Source of the DNA: Penelope pileata
Lineage: Eukaryota; Chordata; Aves; Galliformes; Cracidae
Reading direction: 5' to 3'
DNA length: 64,000 bases
Assembly: GCA_013396635.1 (NCBI GenBank)
Contig: WBMW01001277.1
Span: 642,373-706,372 of the forward strand
How positions within the stretch are numbered: position 1 is the first letter of the stretch; each line of letters opens with the position of its first letter. The position numbers were made by a program, and so were the translations under genes. The notes under the pieces were generated by a model. That model did no database searches. It saw only the letters and a list, made by a program, of their open reading frames with translations, and was not told where the DNA came from. Below are positions 11,922 to 22,800 of this stretch, in pieces.

Positions 11922-11927
11922 AATAAA
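11922..11927 (+). terminator. TASL: Candidate poly(A) signal for TASL
   Basis: This is the first AATAAA downstream of the TASL stop codon, 1.5 kb away. It is followed by a TGATTGATGTGAGC stretch that could act as the downstream GU-rich element. Use of this signal is inferred. Confidence 0.4.
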
Positions 11928-12042
11928 GGCTAAGTCAAAGCCTCAGTGATTGATGTGAGCAATTCCTTTGACTTTGATAAAGGTAATTTGAATCTAATAC
12001 ATTTCTAATAGAAGGGTCCTTTCCTGTGAAATTTCATGTCTT

Positions 12043-12067
12043 AAAAAAAAAAAAAAGAAGAAAAAAG
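12043..12067. repeat. A-rich tract
   Basis: A run of 14 A followed by GAAG and further A, ending 43 bases before the mariner copy at 12111. It is a simple low-complexity sequence. Confidence 0.85.
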
Positions 12068-12110
12068 TACTTAACTGCTTCATGGGCAAGGATGGTTACC
12101 TGTTTTGATA

Positions 12111-12665
12111 TGCGGACTGCTCTGAAAGTAATGTCTCCCATTTTATTATGTTGGCCCACAACATCAGAAGCAGATGTTGGTGGTATGGGAGCAGAGGTTG
12201 AACCTTCCAATATTCCATTCCACTTTGTTGCAGTGTGACAGATGGCAGCAGAGGGGCTGCCTCTGACACAATGGCGTCTGACATGGAAGTGTGTATGAAG
12301 TAAAGGTTTGTCACTGAATTCCTCCATGCGGAAAAAATGGCACCCATGGACATTCAATGATGCTTGCTAAACATTTATGGAGACCAAACAGTGAATGTCA
12401 GCACAGTGGGGTGGTGGTGGTGCACTTCAGCAGTGGTGCCAGTGACAGTGGGGCACCTCCTCCACTAGTGCAGATTTTTACGAGTGCAGCATGCAGGCTC
12501 TTGTTCATCACTAGCAAAAATGCGTAGCTAATGGTTGTGACTATGTTGAAAACTACTGCTTTGTAGCTGAGAATTTGCTCTATCAAACAGTGTTCTTGTG
12601 CTCTTTGCATCTGTTGTAGTTTCCATGGAAATAAATTGGAGGCATTACTTTCAGGGCAACCTACA
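12111..12665 (+). mobile_element. Internally deleted mariner element, copy 1 (Galluhop-like)
   Basis: A 555-bp element flanked by TA on both sides (12109-12110 and 12666-12667), the mariner target-site duplication. Terminal inverted repeats of about 28 bp share the core TGAAAGTAATG-CTCC and differ at a few outer positions. On the plus strand, remnants of the transposase N-terminal helix-turn-helix region are visible in frame fragments (compare copy 2). The 3' third corresponds to the family C-terminus around a GDYVEN motif. The central catalytic D,D34D part is absent. A full-length element would be about 1.3 kb. This copy carries several stops and cannot encode transposase. Assignment to Galluhop is from memory of the family and needs a Dfam comparison. 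Confidence 0.8.
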
Positions 12666-14279
12666 TATAACACATTGGCAATGCCAATCCATGATTGGCT
12701 GAATTTCCTATTGTATGTATAATGTAAATACTAATTTATAATAAACATTCACCAAATGTTTTCATGTCAGTGATTCAACACTGTTGTTTTGGCCTCTGTG
12801 TTCTTTTTACCTTTTTTTTTCTTTTTGAAATGTGAGGCATGCATTTATGCATATTTAGAAATAATGTAGTTTAATAAAAAATATCTGTTTATCTTATAGC
12901 TGCTCTTCCCAGAGATTACTGGGATAGCTCAGTATACTTTCCTGCTTGTGCAATGAAGGGGGATCCAAAAAGCCATTGCTATATGAACCTTTCATGCGTG
13001 AATCCAGAGACCGTACATCTGTTGCCATAGCAGCCTACCCCAGTAATATTCAGCAGCTCAAGATGGATAATTCCTGGCTTATAATATTTCTAAATATTTA
13101 TCCAACACAAGTTACAAAGAGAAAAAAATGATATTTTTAAGAGAAAACATTCAAAGTAATGTATAGTTACAAATATACAAGGGAATCTGTGAAAATAGCT
13201 TGCAGAGGACATCAAAAGCGAGCAAGCATAGTAATCTTTGTGTCCTACAAATGCATGATCAATATTTTCAAACATTTTTTTTTTTGGTCATTTCTATTGA
13301 CATTCACATGATTGAGTTTCAGTAGCACAAAAAAAGTAAAAAACAATTCCAGAGTCAAATAAAAAAACCCTTGATGAAATGTCTGACACCTTCATCAGAG
13401 ACCATACTGTACTCTCACTCTGCTCACTACATTGGGCACATACTGTGTGAAGAAAGCAGCGTTTTATCATCTGTGGCTCTGAAGACCAGGCCTTGATTCT
13501 CCCCACAGCTCCCAGGCTGTGACTGAGAGCTACAGGAAACACCCGTTTGCCACAGCCTCCATTCTGAGAACAGATTTAGGAAATGGTAACAGCACCTGGG
13601 GAACAGGGGCTGAGTGGCTTGCCCACATGCTATCATGGAAACGCGGTCTCGTTTAGTGGGCTGACCCCCGAGCTGCTGTGTCAGTGTTACAACGAGGATT
13701 TGGGGCTGTGTATTCAGAGAAAAGAACTATTCCTGCAATGCACCATACAGCAGTGCAGAAGAGACAGATCCTCAGTCTAAGACAGTACCACGGCTGCATT
13801 CAGAGGCCTGCTGGATACTTAGGCTGGATTAATCCATCAATGACAAATCATTCAATTCATATGGAGCTTTCTCCTAAGTAAATGGCTTAATATAATCACA
13901 GCTGTTTTGATGTAAAGGTTCTACTTTGTATTTTTGGACTGACATTTATGAATTTTATTCATGGAAGGGTCAAAATCATTGTGGAAGCTGATCTATTCTA
14001 GAAAGAGCATTCAACCACTTTCTCCCAAAATATGGCTATTTTCTTCTCACCTGCCTAAGAATAAATCCACATTTCACTTTGAGCCCTAGCATGTATCTTT
14101 TTCTCACAGGAATTACGTACTATCCCCAACACCACGTAGCTCTTGGATGAAAGGTGACTTTTGCATAAACAATCAAATGTTTCTTACTTTCCACTGTGCT
14201 CAGATGAAAGTTCATTTCAATCTCTGTCCTTCTTTCATTTAACACTAGTATTTCTCTGCACGAGTGCCTCCCTAGGTGT

Positions 14280-14480
14280 GGCTATTTCCTGCTAAAAGCA
14301 CTTGGATAGCAATTAGGCTGCTATTAGCATGAGTCAGGTTGTTATCTAAAGCGATTACCATTTTCTCTCTCCTTGTCCCTCCTCCCTCTTCTGCCTCAGG
14401 GTCAGACGTTTAAAGAGAGAGATCCCAATTTTTTTAGTAGCTTTGTTAAATAATCAATATTTAGCCAGAGGCGCATCATT
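14280..14480. promoter_or_regulatory. Candidate conserved non-coding block
   Basis: The block contains homeodomain-type cores (CAATTAG, CTATTAG, AATCAATAT), a TGAGTCA-like AP-1 site (ATGAGTCAGG at about 14330) and no repeat signature. This composition is typical of ancient vertebrate enhancers, but conservation was not measured. Confidence 0.2.
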
Positions 14481-15310
14481 TCTGGACACAAGCTTATCAA
14501 AACACTGGTGGAGTCCTGGTGGCTGGGGACCGTGGTTTGAAACGAGAGCACGAAATCCGGCCTTACAATGCTTCCCAGCAGTAGGGCTAAGTGACTAAGG
14601 TCACTTGAGAAGGCAAAAAAAATGTAACCAAAATTTCACTAATAGGTTGGTTGCTTGCTGTTTTGACTAACTGTCAAGAAACTAATCTCAGAAGGACAGT
14701 TTATAACGACCTTCATCATATTCTAGCAGCTTCCTCTGGCATTTTTTACAGAACATATTAATCACTGCTTGTAGCATGATTATTAGCATCTAGGAGTTTT
14801 ATTGCTGATATATAGTGCAATTGTGCCTCTAAGAGTCCAAGGCTGCCACCACAGGCCTGGGAGCTTTCTGGAAGGCTGAGTATACTGTTTGAGAAGCAAA
14901 ATCCTCAGGGAGGAGAAAAGGAGAGGGAAAGGAAGGTTGTCATGGGCTCCTGTGCCAGCTCTGGTTGCCAGTTCATGTGCTAGGACGGGGTGGCAGGCGG
15001 GAAGGAAATGGGATATAAAGCGCAGGCTGAGCTTTGTGCTGAATGTGAAAGCGAGCATTTCACGCTCCGATTGCTGTGTTCAGATGAAGACAAAAAGATA
15101 AGCACCTAAAACTGAAATACATGAAGTTCTGCGGCAGCCAGGCATAGTGCTGGAGGGTCAGAGCCAGCTGAGGGCAGGCCTTGGGTGAGATGGGGGCAAC
15201 TCAAGGGTGGGCTCATTCCCCCTGCTACAGGCTGTCTGTGAGCGGAGTAGGGGGCAGCTACGTAAAGCCATCCCTTCCCTGAGCCTCTTTCTAACATGGC
15301 TTTCTTTCAG

Positions 15311-15366
15311 AGATGGGAACCTCAGAGAGTGTTACCAGCTGTCAGTCTGAGCTTGGGGACAAGGAG
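15311..15366 (+). other. Candidate small exon with in-frame ATG
   Basis: A pyrimidine-rich acceptor (CTTTCTTTCAG) ends at 15310 and a consensus donor (GAG then GTAAAG) starts at 15367. The 56-base segment between them contains an ATG at 15313 with G at -3 and G at +4. An 18-codon open frame, MGTSESVTSCQSELGDKE, then runs to the donor in phase 0. A TATAAA lies 300 bp upstream. I do not recognise the peptide and found no partner exon, so it may be chance or part of a non-coding RNA. Confidence 0.2.
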
Positions 15367-18300
15367 GTAAAGGGACTACATGTTTTGTTACCATTCTTAT
15401 CGGAATTGTTGTAAAATGTCATACTAGTGTGGATGGAGGAGTGTACCTTGTCCTCCTTCAGGAGTGATAATCATCGACTTAGGGAGATCACCACACTAAA
15501 GCGATGAATTGACTAAAGATTTTAAGCCAAATATGGAAGGCCTGTTGCGCTTTTGCTAATTGAAGGAGCTGGTGACTTGCCACAAACCTCATTAAGTGCC
15601 GCCTGTTGGACTCAGAGAGGACGCTGCATGCCTATCGCAGCTGCTGTGCAGCCGCTTGGCTCCTCTGTGCTCCCAGGACAGAGGCTGTGGAGGGTTCAGG
15701 AGAGGCAGGAGCAGCTCTAGCCACGTAAATTGCACACAGCTTCTCTGCCAGCATGAGCCCATGGGGCTGGCTTCAGCTCGGTGAGTAACACTGACCGAGG
15801 GTCGTGTTATTCTGGATAAAAGCATTACTGTCATAGAAATGCATGCCTAAAAATAGCTAGCATGTAATAAAACAGAATTTTAGGTCAAAATAGAATTATT
15901 CACTGTATTGTAATACTACTTGTGCGGTATCAGGAAGAGCTGGCTTGCCCTCTCCCTGCTGTTAATGCTGACAGGATTAGAATGACTTTTCAGAATATTA
16001 AGCAGTCTTTCCAAAGGCTGAATGGAGCTGTGCTCCCAAGGCTTATTCTCAGTCCTTTTCGTATCTCTGCCAGGGAAAACGTCAGCTGAAGTACCTTGTC
16101 TGAAGTGGAAATGTCCTCAAGGAAAATTAGCAGTGCCTCATTTTGAATTATCATCTGATTACTGTTGCACTCCATGGTGCCTTTCCCTCCAGCATTACCT
16201 TCCTGCTTTCTCTCTCCGAAAGGCTGGTGACTGCACGCTCCTGTGCTACAAGTCACCATGCCAGAGCCCTCAGGGATGCTCTGAGGCCTCCCTTGCTCCC
16301 TCCCTCCTCTTGCTGTGTGGCCTTGTCTCTGGTGGCCGGCCTGCTCCCACAGCAGCTCTGCAGCTGCGCTTCCCTGCAGCCCCACTGGAAGTAGGAGGAG
16401 GACTTAGGTAACTTTTGTTGATGCAATTCTCCATTTTTCATCACTGCACACAAACTCCTTTTCCTAAAATTGAATCCTGTTTGGAGGCTATGGGTAGAAC
16501 AGAAAAAAAAGAAAAGCAACCAAACCAACAACAAAGCCAAACAGTAATGATTTAAACAGTACTGTTCTAATGCAGGTAGCAAATTTCAGCGATTTCTAAA
16601 TAAACGCTACTCATTAAAAGAAAGAAACATATTAAACATGTTAGAGGCAGGCTTAGCAACAGTAGGAGCACTGTTTTTAAGAAAGAGAGGTTAAGGGATG
16701 CCTGTGCCAGCACTTTAAACCAATTAATCTCAAGGTGTTATTGACCTATTTAGCAAAAGCTGACTGAAGTGTCATTCTAGAAGTATAATGCTTGACTAAA
16801 GCCGTACAGTTGAGAAATAGATAAATAATAAAAAAACCTATGGAGTAGCCAGTTTTTGCGTTAGTAAGGTCACATTAGAAATGCACAGCAGAGTTCTTTT
16901 AGATCTGGAGCATTCAAACTGTATTTTGGTTACTCAATTATATGAACTTCAAATCTATTATTTATAAAAGACATAGTCTAACAGGTAGGAAAAGGATAGT
17001 TTATCAGAAGATATTTTCCAAAAATCAGCACTGATGAGGCTAGCAGTTGACCATGAGAGAGTCTAGGCAACCACAAATCAGTGTGAATTAAGTGCTGAGC
17101 ATCAGAGCGTGCATAACATAGTTTCCAAAGTGGCCCTTGCTCTTACATCCATCTCTGGCGGAGTAAAGTGACTCAGGAGCTGCAGGAAGGAGTGACAACT
17201 CCTTGCATGCCTTAGGAAGATTTGCTTTTGCTGATTTACAGATGAGAAATACATAAACTGCATCTAGAAACATCTGTTTCTGACTTCTAACCACTTTAGT
17301 AAAGGCATCAAAGATTCCTTTTTTTTTGGCAGTGAGGCAGCTAGCATTCCTTCACAGGCCACAATTGGTTTTGGTGGCTGTGCTGCTGCCATACCCAAGC
17401 ATATAGAGCAAAGAGGTCTCCTGGAGTGCAATGTCCTCCCTTGTCTGTGTGCCTCACTGGAAGTCCTTGTGGACCCCCCCTGCCCAGGGCATGCAGCCTC
17501 TCACCCTCCTAAGTGCCTCCCTCCATATTGAGAAATGCGGATAACTGTGGTTTTTAGTCTCAGCAATCCAGAACCCTTTTTTAAAAAAAATAAAATAAAA
17601 AGCCAAAACCCTCACTTCAATGACCTCAACATTTATGGTATATTCCTAATAAGTGGCATTGTACTGGCTGTGTATGGCTCCTAGGCTGAGAGATGGAAGG
17701 ACAAAGAGGGAGCAGCAATAAAGAGGCAGAATGAGCTGGCAGATGCAAACAACTGGTGAGACAGAAGGTCATGGGGACCTAATCAGCATTACTTCTACAT
17801 CATCTCCAGCATGTTCTGGCTTTCTAATTATCCTGTTTTGTGGATAGACATCCATTTTCCCCAAATCCTTTTTAACTCAGTACATGACCTAGTGACATTC
17901 CAAGCTCCTCCTTCCAGTGACCCTTCTAAGATGATGTTTGTCAATTTTTTAATCATCCCAAGATCTTCTAAACTCAAGGAAAAGCTTCCATGCTTGAAAA
18001 ACCCATGGCTCAGGACAAATTCTTTCTTAATATTCACAGCCCACATTTACCAGACAATGCACATGTCACTACTACATCCCCTCATCCTTGCTACTGTACG
18101 TGTGGAGCAGAAGCTCTTCACCTTCCTTCTGTAGGAAGAATCAAAAAAAAATGTATGCTCAAGGCTGTATGCAAATTATTTGGAAATATGCAAATGAAAT
18201 TGCTACGAAGACATTCTGTTCCCTAAGCTGTGCAGGTCATAGCAGACAGCTATGAAACTGAGACTGGATAGAAAATTTGCAAGATGTTTATTAGTAGAAA

Positions 18301-18462
18301 AAAGAACTAGGAGAGGTTGTTTTTAATTCACATGGTTGCTTTAGTTTTGCTTCAGACTATGTTCTAAAACCCATAGTGACAAGTTTATAGTTTTAATTCC
18401 AATGAGGGTACCAGTTCTTAGTGGACATTTGCTTAAGAACATCCTTGATCTATCAGCACTTG

Positions 18463-18480
18463 TTTAATTTAATTTAATTT
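18463..18480. repeat. (TTTAA)n microsatellite
   Basis: About three and a half units of a TTTAA pentanucleotide repeat. Confidence 0.8.
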
Positions 18481-19717
18481 CCTCTGGTGTTGATTTTTTT
18501 TAATCTTGTTTTACTTTGCACTTTGGATATACCCCTCTGGCCTTGCAAACTTTTAACGTGCTCTGCTTTGAAGTAAGGGTACCATAAGCACATTAGACAA
18601 TTAAATCAATGATGATATACTGAGCAGCTCTAAGTTGGCATTTTTTTCCCTTTCTTCCTTCATTTAATTTGGCCTCAACCAGCTAAACTTGGAAAAGAAG
18701 CTAGAGTCATTGGAAAACCAATTAAAATGAAACAATTAGAGCAATACACAGTTCTTAGAACACAAATGGCAGTCTTTCTTCTGTCGGCCTGTAGTCTATT
18801 GCCAAAAAATTTCCAGAGGGGGTCCTCTAGACACACAAAAACCGTGAAGAGTGCACAGAAAGTATAGTTAGAAATATCTTTCCAGAAAAAAGGAAAATGA
18901 TGGCTGCTAGAATCATATTCATTAAGCCTACCTGAAACAATTAAAATAATAGAATAATCCTTCTGTAAAATGACATATTACTTTCCAGGCAGGGACATGA
19001 TTATTTCCTAATGACTTCATCATACATCTAAGGTACCTGTGTAAAAGTCAATTAATTTGATGTCAGTTGTCGTTGCATATACAGAAAGGGTTATTGAACC
19101 ATTTGTGAATTCATAATGTTCTTTTGTTTTAAAAGTTCAAAAGCAGTTGTAAGAAGATAAAACAGTTTGAGGTTACATTTAGTTTGCATTGCAACTGTAG
19201 TATACTGTGAAATTAAGTTCACTAGTGACCTGTTTCTTCATTCTGCTCGCACCACAATCAGCAGCATATTGGAAAAATCCGTGATGATCAGAGTCACACA
19301 GATTCTCATCCTTGTCTAGGAATTGTGACCAGCATATTTTAAACTGCAGTAGAGCAAAAGAAGATGAAAAAGAATATGTGATCTTTCAAATGCAAATTAA
19401 AGAAAAATAAGTGAGTTGTATCACATTTACACCAATTAAATAGAACTTTTCTTTCAAGTCATCAACTCAATGGACTGAGTCATGAAACAAAGTGCTATTC
19501 AGTTTAAGCAAGGGCATCACATGAAAGACTTTAATGAAGAAAAGAAAGCAAATTTGTCCAAAATAATTGGATTAAATTAATTGAATTGAACAGTAACTTC
19601 AGTGACATTTGTTTTGGTGCTCCTACTTAGATTGAAGTTCCAACTATGAGACATCCAAGTCTGCTAATTTTTGAGGCAGCATGTATCTGTGTGTCTGCTG
19701 CTATGACTTTTGTTTTT

Positions 19718-19732
19718 ATTATTATTATTATA
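19718..19732. repeat. (ATT)n microsatellite abutting a CR1
   Basis: Five units of ATT, directly followed by the CR1 fragment at 19733. Confidence 0.85.
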
Positions 19733-19873
19733 AATCTCCATCCCTGGAGGTGTTCAGGACCAGGTTTGATGAGGCTCTGGGCAGCCTGATCTATTGGATG
19801 GCAGCCCTGCCCGTGCCAGGGGTGTTGGAACTAGGTTCTTTTCAACCCGAGCCATTCTAGGATTCTATGATTA
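19733..19873 (+). mobile_element. CR1 LINE 3' fragment
   Basis: The fragment starts in the 'ccatccctggaggtgttcag' block typical of the CR1 3' UTR. It passes through 'gaggctctgggcagcctgatct' and a 'ggggtgttggaactaggt' block, and ends in GATTCTATGATT. It is about 140 bp long and non-coding. Confidence 0.93.
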
Positions 19874-22800
19874 TTTTGTTCTTGATAGATGGCATAGGGA
19901 TAGGCTGCTAGGAGATGCACTCCTATTTTTATTCATGTTTGATGACACAGAGACAGGATAGCAATGGAAAAATGAAGAGAGAGGAATGATATGGCCATAA
20001 CAAGAAATTAGGAACGAAAAGGAATTTGAGTGAGGATGAGGAAGGTCAGTCCGAACTTGTCAAAGATGTTTTAGTACTTGAGAATGCAAAAGTTGGGAGC
20101 TTGGCTAAGAACCATTTTTTTTTTTTTTTAAATTATTATTTTTTATGAGTCATTTGTATTGTGAAGGTGAAGAGGCAGAGGATTTTAGGAGAAATGCAAA
20201 AGAAATGATACCGGGAACATGAAGTCATGGAGACAAGCAGAGGAGACCAAATTAAAAAAGGAAGTGAAATTGTAGGAGAATTGTAGCAAGAAAAGGTACA
20301 ATGCCCTGGAACTGAAAGGTTGAAATGTAATTTTAATTTGGGTTGCTCAACAGTTCTGTGAAAAAATGTAGGTGTAAATAAGAAAAAATGTGATAGCAAG
20401 GAAAAGATGTGAAAATGTTTGGGACTTTGGTCAAATGAATTGCAAAAGTAGAGGTATTTAGCTACATAGACTGAGAGGTCCTGACTGAAGCACAGGGAAA
20501 ATCAAGGATTATCCTACAGGAAAAAGGAAAGAGAGGATAGGAGATATCTTACGATGAAAAAATGTCATCAAACTGGATGAACCAGGTGGCTGATGAGAAG
20601 GTCATGGTACTATTGGTTAGGGACAGGACAGGAAAGAAGCCCAGGCAATGACTGGAGTAGAAAAACACAATGAGAAATCAGAAAAGGGTCAGCATTTGGT
20701 AAAAACAGCCCTGCAGAGCTGACCAGAGCTGCCAAACATTGTGATGAAATCTACAACTACAGAGTTGTGTGAATAATTACCATTGGAGCTGCAGACATGG
20801 AGGAGGCCATGGACAGAAAAAAAGTGAAACTAGGATGAAATTTGAGAAAAAGACTGATGGGCTCAGATCACAGGGATTGGGAGGCATGAGAAGACCTTAG
20901 AAAGTTGCACTCAGGTGAGGAGAAAGTGCAAAAAAGGGAGGGAGTGATAGTGTTGAATAAAACACTTCTGTGCCCAAGAAGCTCCAAAAGCCATTTGATC
21001 CAGGACACACAACGTAAATCTGCAGCAAGAGGCAGCTATGTGAGTAGTATCAACTGAAAAGACACAATTCCTTAACACATTTAAAAACTGAAAGAAATGT
21101 GTATATGCTCCAGATGTGTGCTAACTTTGAGAAACGGAGTAGTCATTCCACAGATGGCAAGAGGAAGAGAGGAAGTAGAAGTGAGGTGTAATGGTTCTGA
21201 TGCAGCCTGACATAAGTCACATTCAGGTTCCTCTTTCTGCCTAAGATTACCACATTTCAGTATTTCCTCTAGATCTTCCTCTAGAGATTTTCCAACCATG
21301 CTATGTGTCAGAGAGACTCATAGCAACCAGGGTAAAGGGTCATGGTATCATGCCAAGGTTCTCCCTAGCCACCTAGGACATGAAGTCATGCTTCAAATTT
21401 TATATTAGTATTCCAATTTTGTTTTATGGAGTGAAACAATAATAATGAAAAAGGAATGCAATTGGGAAGCATACTAATTTTATGTGGAAGAACCTTGATA
21501 TTATGTGACAGAGATTTTCTACAAAGCTCAAATGGATTTTTTGACCTGAGCAATGATTTGACAACGGAAGCGTGCCTAGCCCCTGCAGCTGACTCTCCCA
21601 ACATCCCTGTGGACACAGAGCTGGCAAGCTGCAAGCCTCTTCTTCCTGGGCCTCCCCTTCCTCATAAAAATGAAGGTGGAGAAAAGAAATAGCTAATCAT
21701 TTCTCATTCTTTACTGGCACTTAAGAGAGAACAGTCATAGTGATGGAGGAGATTTTCCTAGGCAGAATGCACTGGAAACTATTTGTAACAACTTGGAATA
21801 CTTCTTTTAGTTGTAGGTACCATATAGTGATGTATACCACTATATATTGCATATATAGCATGCAGTATATATACACAGCTGTACTGTTGCTTGTGTATGC
21901 TGTGGTGGGAGACAGAAACATGAATGCTTTTGAAAATCAGGCCTCTAGATTTGAGCTGGCTTTTTGAGTGGGAGACTGAGGAAAAAATAATGCTTTAGAG
22001 AAACTTGGCTTGATTAAAGGCACACTGCTGCAGAGGCCTTGGTATCCAACTTCATGAATCCTAATCCAGCATGCACATAGTCCTAAAAGCCTGCAGTGAC
22101 TACATGCTGTCTGCAGCCTTCGAAGGAATGGTTTCATCTAAAGCATATATTTTAGATTTGTCTTCATCACCACATTATAGACAAGTGATGTAATGCAGTC
22201 TGAAGGCAACAAAAACAAAGGCACTTTGTCCAGCTCCTTTTTGCAAAAGAATTGATTTTGCTAGTTAGATAGAGAGGACTGAGGACTCGTTGACAATGTT
22301 CTGTGATTGCTTGGCCTGAGTGGTGAATTAACCTAATTTTGAGATTCCACAGCACTCATAGTTCAGTATCTTTGACAGAAAGAGGGGTTGGAATTTTGGT
22401 GTCTATTGGTATGTTTCTTTGGATATTATGACAAACCTTTTAAGGGAAACATATTCAGCTGAGTACTTCTGCATTGAACAACACTAGAAGCCATGGTTGC
22501 TGCCTACCTTGTGTTGTACAGATACTGAAGAAGGAAAACAAGATAGTTCTTTGCTTCTGAGCTATAAGCTCCGAGGGAAAAGAATAAGTATGCAGCACCA
22601 TAGGCAGAAAGTGTGCAGAAGTCATGGAGTATAGCCTGATTGGAATTTGTATGAATTTCTGTATAAGCCCCAGAAAAACTGTGTAGTATGAACAATATTT
22701 TGAAGCTATATTTAGTACTGTTCCTTCTCTATGTCTTGACCTAAGGCTTGATTTTGAAATCTCCCTGATGCATATCAGAGTGAATCACTTTTTTATCTCC

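Larger units (their letters stand above)
10395..11945 (+). other. TASL: Probable TASL 3' UTR, interrupted by a CR1 insertion
   Basis: No AATAAA occurs between the stop codon and 11922. The variant ATTAAA is at 11328-11333. If transcription continues to the first canonical signal, the 3' UTR is about 1.5 kb, and nearly half of it is the antisense CR1 at 10471-11166. The end is inferred and could be at the earlier variant signal. Confidence 0.4.
12668..19732. other. Non-coding interval with candidate exon and TAAT-rich block
   Basis: No recognised gene. The interval holds a TAAT-rich low-repeat block at about 14280-14480, a TATA-like box at 15014-15019, a small splice-bounded candidate exon at 15311-15366, a (TTTAA)n run at 18463-18480 and an (ATT)n microsatellite at 19718-19732. 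The rest is unremarkable A+T-rich sequence in which I see no transposon signature. Confidence 0.6.
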
